Assembly: GCA_007127425.1 (NCBI GenBank)
Contig: SKZJ01000274.1
Span: 1-8,452, forward strand
From: Wenzhouxiangella sp.
GTDB lineage: Bacteria > Pseudomonadota > Gammaproteobacteria > Xanthomonadales > Wenzhouxiangellaceae
DNA length: 8,452 nt
Direction of reading: 5' to 3'
The position numbers and the translations under genes were made by a program. A model generated the notes under the pieces. It made no database searches, was not told where the DNA came from, and saw only the letters and a list, made by a program, of their open reading frames with translations. Positions 1 through 6,079 of the stretch are shown here, one piece after another (positions within the stretch are counted from its first letter, which is position 1; each line of letters starts with the position of its first letter).

Positions 1-56
1 CAAGCACCAAATCCGAAACAAATTCGAATGACCGAAATATCAATGTTCGAAACGGG
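1..56 (+). repeat. Intergenic repeat, copy 1 (CAAGCACCAA family), cut by window edge
   Basis: This AT-richer stretch starts CAAGCACCAA and ends TCGAAACGGG. It aligns without gaps to 3314-3369, with 49 of 56 positions identical by hand count. The differences are at 11-15, 37 and 39, and the longest identical block is 16-36. It contrasts in composition with the G+C-rich coding DNA around it. It may begin before the window. I see no coding potential on either strand, and it is the direct-orientation partner of the copy after the 203-residue orphan gene. Confidence 0.75.
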
Positions 57-189
57 GGTGGAGCTGCCTTGAAGTGCCCCGCCGGTCTGTAGCGGGTGGT
101 GCCCCCACGGCCGGGGTCGGAAAAGGCCTGGAAGCCCGTGGTTGGGAGAATTGATGGTCTCTTGACGCCTTGCCTGCCACCATGAAGTA
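57..189. other. Intergenic leader region of the photolyase gene
   Basis: These 133 bases lie between repeat copy 1 and the photolyase start. They contain a short GC-rich inverted repeat (CCCGC at 78-82 and GCGGG at 92-96, loop 9 nt). A TTGACG at 162-167 resembles a -35 hexamer, but no -10 sits at a usable distance before the gene. An ATG AAG TAA mini-ORF starts at 182, and the last A of its stop codon is the first A of the photolyase start codon. No LexA-type palindrome was seen. The promoter was not located. Confidence 0.4.
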
Positions 190-1605
190 ATGCTTAGCAC
201 TGCCATTGTCTGGTTCAGGCGCGATCTGCGCCTGGCTGATCATCCCGCTCTGGATCGGGCGCGTTGCGACCATGATCGCATCGTTCCCGTATTCATCGAC
301 GATGCCGCTGCCGAGGGACACTGGTCCGCCGGGGCCGCCAGCCGCTGGTGGCTGCACCACTCGCTGGCCGAACTGGACCAGCGGCTGCGTGATCGCGGCA
401 GTCGGCTGGTACTCGCCCGCGGCGACGCCCTGGAATCGCTGCGTCGTATTGGTAACGCCTGTGGCGCCGATGCGGTCTACTGGAACCGGGTCTACGAGCC
501 GGCGCTGGTCGAGCGCGATCGCGTCATCAAGCAGGCGCTGGGCGAAGATGGGCTGACGGTCGAGAGTTGCAACGGCAGTCTGCTGTTCGAGCCCTGGCAG
601 CTACGCAAGAACGATGGAACTCCCTATCGCGTTTTCACACCGTTCTGGAAGCAGATGCAGAAGCGCTGGACGGCTCCGGTTGCCTGCCCGGAGCCGCGGC
701 AACTGGCTGCTCCGAATCGCTGGCCGGCCAGTCTCACCCTGGATGACCTCGATCTGCTGCCTCGTCTGGGCTGGGCCGACGGTTTCACCGATGACTGGGC
801 ACCGGGTGAGTTGGGTGCCAGGCGGCGCCTGGAGCGTTTTGTCGAATGCACGGTCGTCGACTACGAAGTTGCCCGGGACCGTCCCGACCAGGAAGGCACC
901 TCCCGATTGTCTCCACACCTGCATTTCGGCGAAATCTCGCCGGGCCAGGTCGCACGGGCGCTGGACGAGGTTGGCGAATTGCCTTCGGGCAAGGGGCGGT
1001 GGTCCTTTCTTCGTGAGATCGCCTGGCGAGAGTTTTCCTCCCACCTGTTGTTTCATTACCCGTACCTGCCCGATCAGCCGCTCAATCCGGCATTCGAGGC
1101 TTTCCCCTGGCGCAAGCGGGCCGACTATGCCGCCGATCTCGAAGCCTGGCAGCAAGGCCGGACCGGTATTCCCATGGTCGACGCCGGGATGCGTGAACTC
1201 TGGGCCACCGGCTGGATGCACAACCGGGTGCGCATGATCGTGGCCTCGTTTCTGACCAAGAATCTGCTCATTCCCTGGCAGGAAGGCGCGCGCTGGTTCT
1301 GGGAAACGCTGGTCGACGCCGACCTGGCCAATAACACGCAGGGGTGGCAGTGGACGGCCGGATGCGGTGCCGATGCAGCGCCTTACTTCCGCGTGTTCAA
1401 TCCGGTGCTGCAGGGCGAGAAGTTCGATCCGGACGGACGCTACGTGCGGCGCTGGTGTCCCGAACTGGCAGGCAGAAAGGGCAGGCAGATCCATCAGCCG
1501 ATCGCCCAGAGCGAGTCCAGGCAGTATGACTACCCGATGCCACTCGTGGATCTGAAGCAGTCGCGACGAGACGCGCTGGATGCCTGGCAGCGAATCAGGT
1601 CTTGA
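190..1605 (+). CDS. phr: Deoxyribodipyrimidine photolyase (class I CPD photolyase)
   Basis: This flavoenzyme repairs UV-induced cyclobutane pyrimidine dimers by light-driven electron transfer from reduced FAD; it is cytosolic and monomeric in the family. The 471-residue length matches E. coli PhrB (472). The N-terminal alpha/beta antenna domain opens with VWFRRDLRLADHPAL (7-21). The C-terminal FAD-binding domain shows TSRLSPHLHFGEIS (237-250), RTGIPMVDAGMRELWATGW (324-342) and NTQGWQWTAGCGADAAPYF (382-400). Tryptophans at 307, 363 and 386 align with the E. coli electron-transfer triad W306/W359/W382. The close match to E. coli PhrB suggests a methenyltetrahydrofolate antenna, but that is inferred. 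The start is set by the family N-terminus immediately after it; the ribosome-binding site is weak (GAAG, 3-4 nt upstream). The 3' end overlaps the convergent carboxypeptidase gene by 11 bp. A cryptochrome is less likely, given the lack of a C-terminal extension and the CPD-photolyase-like FAD region. Confidence 0.96.
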   Translation: MLSTAIVWFRRDLRLADHPALDRARCDHDRIVPVFIDDAAAEGHWSAGAASRWWLHHSLAELDQRLRDRGSRLVLARGDALESLRRIGNACGADAVYWNRVYEPALVERDRVIKQALGEDGLTVESCNGSLLFEPWQLRKNDGTPYRVFTPFWKQMQKRWTAPVACPEPRQLAAPNRWPASLTLDDLDLLPRLGWADGFTDDWAPGELGARRRLERFVECTVVDYEVARDRPDQEGTSRLSPHLHFGEISPGQVARALDEVGELPSGKGRWSFLREIAWREFSSHLLFHYPYLPDQPLNPAFEAFPWRKRADYAADLEAWQQGRTGIPMVDAGMRELWATGWMHNRVRMIVASFLTKNLLIPWQEGARWFWETLVDADLANNTQGWQWTAGCGADAAPYFRVFNPVLQGEKFDPDGRYVRRWCPELAGRKGRQIHQPIAQSESRQYDYPMPLVDLKQSRRDALDAWQRIRS

Positions 1606-2563
1606 AGTAGTACCAGTGCCAGGGCTCCCAGGCCAGCTGGTGACGGTTGTTCTTGGGATAGGACTCGCGGAAACCGAAAAAGCGGGCGTTGGCTCGCAGC
1701 CAGTCGTAGGCCCGGGTCTTGGCGAAATCCTCTTCCAGCGGCTTGCAGCCGTGAGTGGTCAGGTCGATGGCGCGACCGCTGTGGTGTTCACTGTATCCCG
1801 GTGGTGCCGAAACCCGCAGGATGCGCTTGAGCGATTGGCCTTCGCCAAGCTTTTTCTGGAGGATGTTGGTCTGGTAGCCAATGCTGCGGTAGGCCGAGAC
1901 CAGTTGGAGATCGATGCCGGCGTTGGCCGCCGCCACCTTCATTCTGGCCCATGCGTCGGCGGCAGGCGGCATCAGGCGCTGGTCCCGGTTGAAGATGTCA
2001 CGTCCGGCTTCGACCAGCTCGCTGGCATCCCGGACCAGGGGCATGCGGTGAGTAGTGCCGTAGTTTTCCGGGATTCCGAGTTGATCGCAGTGCTTGATGA
2101 GCCGGGTCAACTCTTCGTCGGCGTCCGCCAGCAGGTTCTTGCTGATTTCGACCGTCTCCGCTTCGGGGTGGGTGCCCGGTGTGATTTCGTAACCCAGTGA
2201 TTTCATGAACCCCGAAACGCGGCGGCGGGCGACGCCGTAAAGGATTCGGATGCCAAAAATCAGGGCGACCCTTTCGACGTTCCGGAACAACTCCTTGGGT
2301 GTGTTGGGCGAGGCATTCTCTGGATCCAGGTAACATGCGACGATACGGTGGAGATCAATGTCGAGTGCAATCATGCCGGCCAGACGGGCGCCGCGCGTTG
2401 CCACCAGCAATGCCTGGTCGGGAACCAGGCTGGCCAGGCGCGCCTCGATATTGTCGGTCCAGTTGCTGCCCGACATCATATCGGGCAGACGAGTCTCGAC
2501 CAGTTTGGCCAGTGTCGCAATTTCGGTGGTACGGGCGGGCCGCACCTTGATCGCGTCTTGCAT
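1595..2563 (-). CDS. GNAT-like domain fused to VanY-type D-alanyl-D-alanine carboxypeptidase
   Basis: This 322-residue protein appears to have two domains. Residues 175-322 form a peptidase M15B/VanY domain. It has SAYRS (223-227), the zinc motif SEHHSGRAID (258-267; His260 and Asp267 as ligands), and EPWHW (313-317; Glu313 catalytic, His316 the third ligand). The family removes the terminal D-Ala from peptidoglycan stem peptides. Residues 1-145 resemble an N-acetyltransferase fold: a KVRPA opening strand, a central ALLVATRGARLAGMIAL block (51-67) and FMKSLGYEI (119-127), like the family's usual C-terminal GF..LGF. The acetyl-CoA pyrophosphate loop (Q/R-x-x-G-x-G/A) is not recognisable, so acetyltransferase activity is doubtful. 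No signal peptide or membrane segment is visible, which is odd for a periplasmic peptidoglycan enzyme. A GGAG ribosome-binding site lies 5 nt before the ATG. The 3' end overlaps the photolyase gene tail to tail. The carboxypeptidase call is strong; the GNAT call is moderate. Confidence 0.88.
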   Translation of the reverse strand: MQDAIKVRPARTTEIATLAKLVETRLPDMMSGSNWTDNIEARLASLVPDQALLVATRGARLAGMIALDIDLHRIVACYLDPENASPNTPKELFRNVERVALIFGIRILYGVARRRVSGFMKSLGYEITPGTHPEAETVEISKNLLADADEELTRLIKHCDQLGIPENYGTTHRMPLVRDASELVEAGRDIFNRDQRLMPPAADAWARMKVAAANAGIDLQLVSAYRSIGYQTNILQKKLGEGQSLKRILRVSAPPGYSEHHSGRAIDLTTHGCKPLEEDFAKTRAYDWLRANARFFGFRESYPKNNRHQLAWEPWHWYYFKT

Positions 2564-2650
2564 GCTCGCTCCGGCAGTGTATTCCTGTAACCAGCGCCCT
2601 TGCCGCTCCCTGACGTGCCCCCTGCCGGAGCCGGGCGATAAGGATTCTGA

Positions 2651-2667
2651 TGCTATCGTGCTATATT
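2651..2667 (+). promoter_or_regulatory. Candidate promoter for the orphan membrane protein gene
   Basis: An AT-rich block just before the gene holds two possible -10 elements: TGCTATCGT (extended -10 form, 2651-2659) and TATATT (2662-2667, five of six consensus bases). No good -35 hexamer lies 16-18 bp upstream (TAAGGA at 2639-2644 is poor). If TATATT is used, transcription would start at or next to the ATG at 2675, giving a leaderless message. That fits the absence of a Shine-Dalgarno sequence there. This is inferred from spacing only. Confidence 0.3.
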
Positions 2668-2674
2668 TTCACCC

Positions 2675-3286
2675 ATGATGCCAGCTTTTGTTAAGGCCGT
2701 GCTGCGCAAGTTCTCCGCCGGCCTTGTTCTCCTTGTCCTGATCGCCGCGCTGCTCGCCTGGCCTGCACGGCATGTGCTGGAGCCGCTCTGGCTCAGCCCG
2801 GTAGAAGAGCTGCTGTATATGGCACCCGGGGGTGAGGCCGGGCGCGTCTTCGTGTCCGCTCGCCGTGCAAACGGGCCACCTCAAGGGGGACGGCTGCTGG
2901 CCCGTGGCCGGCCGCTCAGCCTGGTAAGAGTCGAGCTGGTCGACGGAAACTGGCGTCACGGGTACCTGCTGGGCGTGCGTTCTGCGCCGGACCACGCACT
3001 GCATGACGACATCCCCGACGGCCTTCTGGCGACAATGGCCGAACCCCACATGTCGGATTATGACACGCTTGTGCTGGTCTCTGCAGAAGAGGAACAGCTC
3101 GACATACCGGTTGAAGCGGTTCGGCGACTGATCTATCCCAACAGGTTGGCGGTATCGGAGCGGGCAGGCCTGGCCTGGCAACGCTTTGCCGAACGCATTG
3201 CCGAGCGGCTGCCCGACGGAGCTCACGGCCTGTTTATAGTCCCTGATATGGGATCCGCAAAACCCTCGCCTTCAGGCGATGGTTGA
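2675..3286 (+). CDS. Membrane-anchored protein of unknown function (203 aa)
   Basis: I do not recognise a family with certainty. The protein has a basic N-terminus, one hydrophobic segment (about 15-29, FSAGLVLLVLIAALLAWP region) without a clear signal-peptidase site, and a soluble remainder, so it is probably anchored in the inner membrane with the bulk in the periplasm. The middle (55-100) looks like short beta strands. The stretch 138-176 includes DIPVEAVRRLIYPNRLAVSE and then an amphipathic helix. From memory this recalls the part of long gammaproteobacterial PstA phosphate permeases that lies between the periplasmic insert and the transmembrane permease core. No permease core follows: the frame ends with a low-complexity tail (SAKPSPSGDG) 10 bp before a dispersed repeat. 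It may therefore be a stand-alone protein or a shortened relic. Tandem ATGs (2675, 2678) give the start, with no Shine-Dalgarno sequence; codon composition resembles that of its neighbours. The divergent gene on its left is the GNAT-VanY fusion. Confidence 0.7.
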   Translation: MMPAFVKAVLRKFSAGLVLLVLIAALLAWPARHVLEPLWLSPVEELLYMAPGGEAGRVFVSARRANGPPQGGRLLARGRPLSLVRVELVDGNWRHGYLLGVRSAPDHALHDDIPDGLLATMAEPHMSDYDTLVLVSAEEEQLDIPVEAVRRLIYPNRLAVSERAGLAWQRFAERIAERLPDGAHGLFIVPDMGSAKPSPSGDG

Positions 3287-3296
3287 CCTGCTGAAA

Positions 3297-3369
3297 TCCG
3301 AAATTCCAAGCACCAAGCACCAATGTACAAACAAATTCGAATGACCGAACTTTCAATGTTCGAAACGGG
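3297..3369 (+). repeat. Intergenic repeat, copy 2 (CAAGCACCAA family)
   Basis: The repeat begins 10 bp after the stop codon of the orphan gene. It contains a short internal tandem (CCAAGCA CCAAGCA at 3306-3319). Positions 3314-3369 match copy 1 at 49 of 56 positions in the same orientation. Positions 3314-3336 are the exact reverse complement of 3516-3538 in copy 3. Stop codons interrupt it and it carries no reading frame of its own. Confidence 0.8.
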
Positions 3370-3488
3370 CGTGTTGCCAAATTATGGGTCCGGTGCGCAT
3401 GGCCGGTGCCGGCGTACCGTCGCCATGCCGGTCCAAGCTGTACCGGCTTTGGGGACGCAGCCCGTCATCAGACGTGCTGCCATCGCGC
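3370..3488. other. Spacer between inverted repeat copies, no gene seen
   Basis: These 119 bases separate repeat copies 2 and 3. They return to high G+C and hold a 7-bp inverted repeat (GCATGGC at 3397-3403, GCCATGC at 3422-3428) and a duplicated GTACCG (3414-3419, 3440-3445). An open frame from 3384 to 3623 crosses this spacer, copy 3 and the end of epmA. It has no recognisable protein features or ribosome-binding site, so I do not call it. The spacer with its flanking copies could be one roughly 250-bp unit with inverted ends. Confidence 0.5.
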
Positions 3489-3550
3489 TTTGAAAATTGG
3501 CATTTGATCATTGGGATTTGTTTGTACATTGGTGCTTGTGAATTGGTGCT
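3489..3550 (-). repeat. Intergenic repeat, copy 3 (CAAGCACCAA family, inverted)
   Basis: Read on the minus strand this copy begins AGCACCAATT, continues with a block identical to copy 2 over 23 bases (3516-3538 against 3314-3336), then drifts while keeping the pattern AATGA.CAAA...CAAT.TTCAAA. It is inverted relative to copies 1 and 2. It is strikingly AT-rich against its surroundings and lies just beyond the terminator-like hairpins of the ppk-ppx-epmA operon. Confidence 0.75.
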
Positions 3551-3595
3551 TTTTAAAGCATCGGCCGAATGGCCGATCGATCCGGCCTTGGGCCG
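3551..3595 (-). terminator. Probable transcription terminator after epmA
   Basis: Downstream of the epmA stop codon on the minus strand come two GC-rich hairpins. The first has arms CGGCC/GGCCG with a 3-nt loop (3583-3595). The second has arms ATCGGCC/GGCCGAT with a 4-nt loop (3560-3577), followed on the minus strand by GC and TTT and then an A run. The U tract is weak, so termination may be inefficient or factor-assisted. A third imperfect hairpin (3597-3616) has the epmA stop codon in its loop. No T-rich tail follows in the plus direction. Confidence 0.4.
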
Positions 3596-3605
3596 TCCAC
3601 TGGCT

Positions 3606-4562
3606 TTAGCCGGTGGTCGTTGACTGCCGATAGCCCGGTCGAAACGACATCACTTCGGTAATGTTCGAAGCGCCAAGTGCTGCCATCAGCAGGCGATCCA
3701 CGCCCAGCGCCACGCCGGAACAGTCGGGCAGCCCCGATTGAAGTGCGGCAACGAGGGCGTGATCGACGGGCATTTCGCGCCGATGTAGTCCTGCCCGGAT
3801 GCGGTTGTCTCGTTCGAACCGGGCGGATTGTTCGCGCACATCCTGCAATTCCTGGTAGCCGTTGGCCAGTTCCAGCGTTCCCCAAAAGACCTCGAAACGT
3901 TCAGCCACGTCCGGCTCGCCGGGTTTGAGCCGGGCCAGTGCGGCTTGTGAGGCAGGATAGTCGTGAACGACGGTGATGCTGTCTTGCGGGAATGCAGACT
4001 GGATCCGAGTTGCGAACAGGAAATCGAGCAGCATGTCGCGGCTGCAATCGGGCGGTGCGTCATCGGCGAGCCGACGCAGTTCCAAATCGTCGGCGCTCAA
4101 TCCATCAACGGCGAGCGTTTCCCTGAAACAATCCTTCCACGCCAGGTACCGCACCTGGAGCTGCCCTTCGGCACGGGCGAGACAGTGGCGAATCAATGCA
4201 ACGACCTCGTCGGCGAGTTGCCGCCAGCCCCAGTCGCGCCGATACCATTCCAGCAGAGTGAATTCGACCTCGTGCAGACGTCCGCTCTCGCCGTCGCGAA
4301 AGGCGGGCCCCAGTTCGTAGAGGTCGCCGAATCCGGCTGCCAGCAGCCGCTTGTGCCAGTATTCGGGTGATGTACGCAAGTAACCCGAATCGTGGGCCAG
4401 TTCGATACTGTCGATGTTTGGATCGGTAACGCCGCTGCTGGTGATGACGGGGGTGGTGACTTCGGCGACGCCGCGCTCGGCGAAGAATGACCGAATGCTT
4501 GCGACCAGCTCGGCACGGCGTTGCAGCGTGTCGACGGAGGCCGTGGGATGCCATGAACTCAT
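3606..4562 (-). CDS. epmA: Elongation factor P (R)-beta-lysine ligase
   Basis: EpmA (also GenX, PoxA or YjeA) activates (R)-beta-lysine as an adenylate and joins it to a conserved lysine of elongation factor P, which relieves ribosome stalling at polyproline. The 318 residues (E. coli about 325) match the catalytic core of class II lysyl-tRNA synthetase without the N-terminal anticodon-binding domain. That is the hallmark separating EpmA from LysS. Motif 2 is GPAFRDGESGRLHEVEF (85-101) followed by TLLEWYR; motif 3 is GVALGVDRLLM (283-293). The Ala in GVALGVDR, where LysRS normally has Gly, is the substitution associated with beta-lysine preference (stated from memory). An ELANGYQEL block (231-239) is also typical. 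The ATG overlaps the ppx stop as ATGA, so translation is probably coupled. The EF-P (efp) and lysine 2,3-aminomutase (epmB) partners are not in this window. Placement behind polyphosphate genes is unusual. Confidence 0.94.
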   Translation of the reverse strand: MSSWHPTASVDTLQRRAELVASIRSFFAERGVAEVTTPVITSSGVTDPNIDSIELAHDSGYLRTSPEYWHKRLLAAGFGDLYELGPAFRDGESGRLHEVEFTLLEWYRRDWGWRQLADEVVALIRHCLARAEGQLQVRYLAWKDCFRETLAVDGLSADDLELRRLADDAPPDCSRDMLLDFLFATRIQSAFPQDSITVVHDYPASQAALARLKPGEPDVAERFEVFWGTLELANGYQELQDVREQSARFERDNRIRAGLHRREMPVDHALVAALQSGLPDCSGVALGVDRLLMAALGASNITEVMSFRPGYRQSTTTG

Positions 4563-6079
4563 GAGTCGATTTGCTCTTCGCCGGACAGGACGCCTATCTC
4601 GAGGTTCAGTCCCAGTTTCTCAAGTTGGTGCCGCTGGTAGGACAGTCCCCTTGCCGACAGGGGATGCGCCTCGATCCAGCCGATCGGCAGTCGCAGCACG
4701 AGCCCTCGCTCCGCGGTGTCGAGGGCAAAGGCGGGAACGTCAGTGTCGAGGCGGGAACGACAGATGGTCACGGCCAGACGCAGTATGGCAATCAGGCGGC
4801 GTAGCGGCGCACGCAGGCGCGTCGGCTGTCGTTCGACGATATCGTGATCGAGGCGTTGTCTCTGGGTGGCGAGCAGGGCGGCCATGAACTCCTGCTCCTG
4901 GCGACTGAAGCCGGGCATGTCGGCGTGCTGGATCACGTAGGCACCATGAACATGATGCCGGTCATGCGAGATGGCGAGTCCCAGCTCATGCAGCTGGCAG
5001 GCCCAGTCCAGCAGTTCGAGGTGAGCTGTTGTCAGCAACCAGTCTGCTGCCGCCTGATCGGCGGCCTGCAAGGCCCAGTCGCGCACTCGGCTCGCCTGTA
5101 CCGGGTCGCACTGGTATCGGCTGGCCATGGCCGCGACCGTGCGGGCTCTGGGGTCCTGCCGGGAAAGGCGCCCTAGCAGGTCATGCAGCACGCCTTCGCG
5201 CAAGGCGTGGGGAGAAACCTCCAGTGTTTCCAGACCCAGGTGCCGCATGACCGCCTCCAGGATGATCGCCCCGCCGACAATCACGGGACGCCGTCGCTCG
5301 GACAGCCCTGGCAGGTCGAGTTGCCCGATGTGACCAGATCTCAGCATGGCTTCGCGCAATGACTCGACCTCGGCCAGCGAAATGCGCCCGGTGGATTCAT
5401 CTCTTCGACTTGCTGCCATTGCTTCCAGGGCGCGGATTGACCCTGAACTGCCGACGGCCTGTTGCCAACCGAGTTGTTGCACCTCGCTGCCCAGTTCGAG
5501 AAGTTCGTCCTGCACGGTCTGTACTGCCTGCCGCCATGTTTCCGGTTCGAGTCGACCGTCGGGAAAGACCTTTCGCGTCATCGACACGCAGCCGACCGGG
5601 ATGCTTTCGGTCAACAGCGGCTCCAGCGATTCACCGATGACCAGTTCGGTCGAGCCTCCGCCGATATCGATGACCAGGCGGCGATCGCTATGCGAGGTCG
5701 CCTGGCTGACGCCCAGGTAGACCAGGCGGGCTTCTTCGCGGCCACCGATGATATCGATCGAGCAGCCCAGCGCGGTCTCTGCCACGACCAGAAAGGCGGC
5801 GGGATTGTGGAGCTGTCTGAAGGCTTCGGTGCCTACCGCTCGAACCTGGGTTTCGGGAATGGCCGCAATGCGTTGGCCGAAGCGGGCCAGGCAGGCCAGG
5901 GCGCGGTGGCGTGTGTCCGGGTTAAGCTGCCCGTCGTCGTCGATGCCGCCCCCCAATCGCACCATATCCTTGATGCGGTCGATGACCTGCAACTCACCAT
6001 GATCGCGCCGCGCCACCAGCATGTGAAAGCTGTTGCTGCCCAGGTCGATGGCGGCATACAGGTTCTGTTCAGTCTTCAT
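4559..6079 (-). CDS. ppx: Exopolyphosphatase (Ppx/GppA family)
   Basis: Ppx removes terminal phosphates from inorganic polyphosphate and so counteracts Ppk; related GppA enzymes hydrolyse pppGpp. The 506 residues fit the long gammaproteobacterial form (E. coli Ppx 513). The actin-like ATPase fold shows the phosphate-1 loop AAIDLGSNSFHML (9-21), IIGGREEARLVYLGV (110-124) with the catalytic glutamate in EEAR, the phosphate-2 loop DIGGGSTEL (138-146), GSSGSIRAL (210-218) and VGGAIIL (268-274). An HD-like C-terminal domain carries HELGLAISHDRHHVHGAY (364-381). The ATG lies inside the end of ppk (11-bp overlap) without a strong ribosome-binding site, which suggests coupling to ppk translation. Its stop overlaps the epmA start. 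The direct link to ppk favours Ppx over GppA, but the family cannot be split firmly by motif alone, and dual activity is possible. Confidence 0.93.
   Translation of the reverse strand: MKTEQNLYAAIDLGSNSFHMLVARRDHGELQVIDRIKDMVRLGGGIDDDGQLNPDTRHRALACLARFGQRIAAIPETQVRAVGTEAFRQLHNPAAFLVVAETALGCSIDIIGGREEARLVYLGVSQATSHSDRRLVIDIGGGSTELVIGESLEPLLTESIPVGCVSMTRKVFPDGRLEPETWRQAVQTVQDELLELGSEVQQLGWQQAVGSSGSIRALEAMAASRRDESTGRISLAEVESLREAMLRSGHIGQLDLPGLSERRRPVIVGGAIILEAVMRHLGLETLEVSPHALREGVLHDLLGRLSRQDPRARTVAAMASRYQCDPVQASRVRDWALQAADQAAADWLLTTAHLELLDWACQLHELGLAISHDRHHVHGAYVIQHADMPGFSRQEQEFMAALLATQRQRLDHDIVERQPTRLRAPLRRLIAILRLAVTICRSRLDTDVPAFALDTAERGLVLRLPIGWIEAHPLSARGLSYQRHQLEKLGLNLEIGVLSGEEQIDS

Noticed and set aside
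601..1494. Long minus-strand open frame opposite the photolyase (297 codons)
   Set aside because: It is a shadow of a G+C-rich gene; the plus-strand frame carries every photolyase motif and this one has none.
3306..3350. CRISPR-like array suggested by repeated CCAAGCA units
   Set aside because: The units are about 7 bp, directly adjacent and without spacers, and no cas gene is present. It is part of a dispersed intergenic repeat.
3384..3623. Plus-strand open frame of 79 codons in the intergenic region
   Set aside because: It crosses the spacer, an AT-rich repeat and the 3' end of epmA, with no ribosome-binding site, no domain and a composition that follows the repeats rather than a gene.
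3606..4562. Lysyl-tRNA synthetase (lysS or a fragment)
   Set aside because: The protein begins directly with the catalytic core and is full length for EpmA. It lacks the anticodon-binding domain and has Ala rather than Gly in motif 3.
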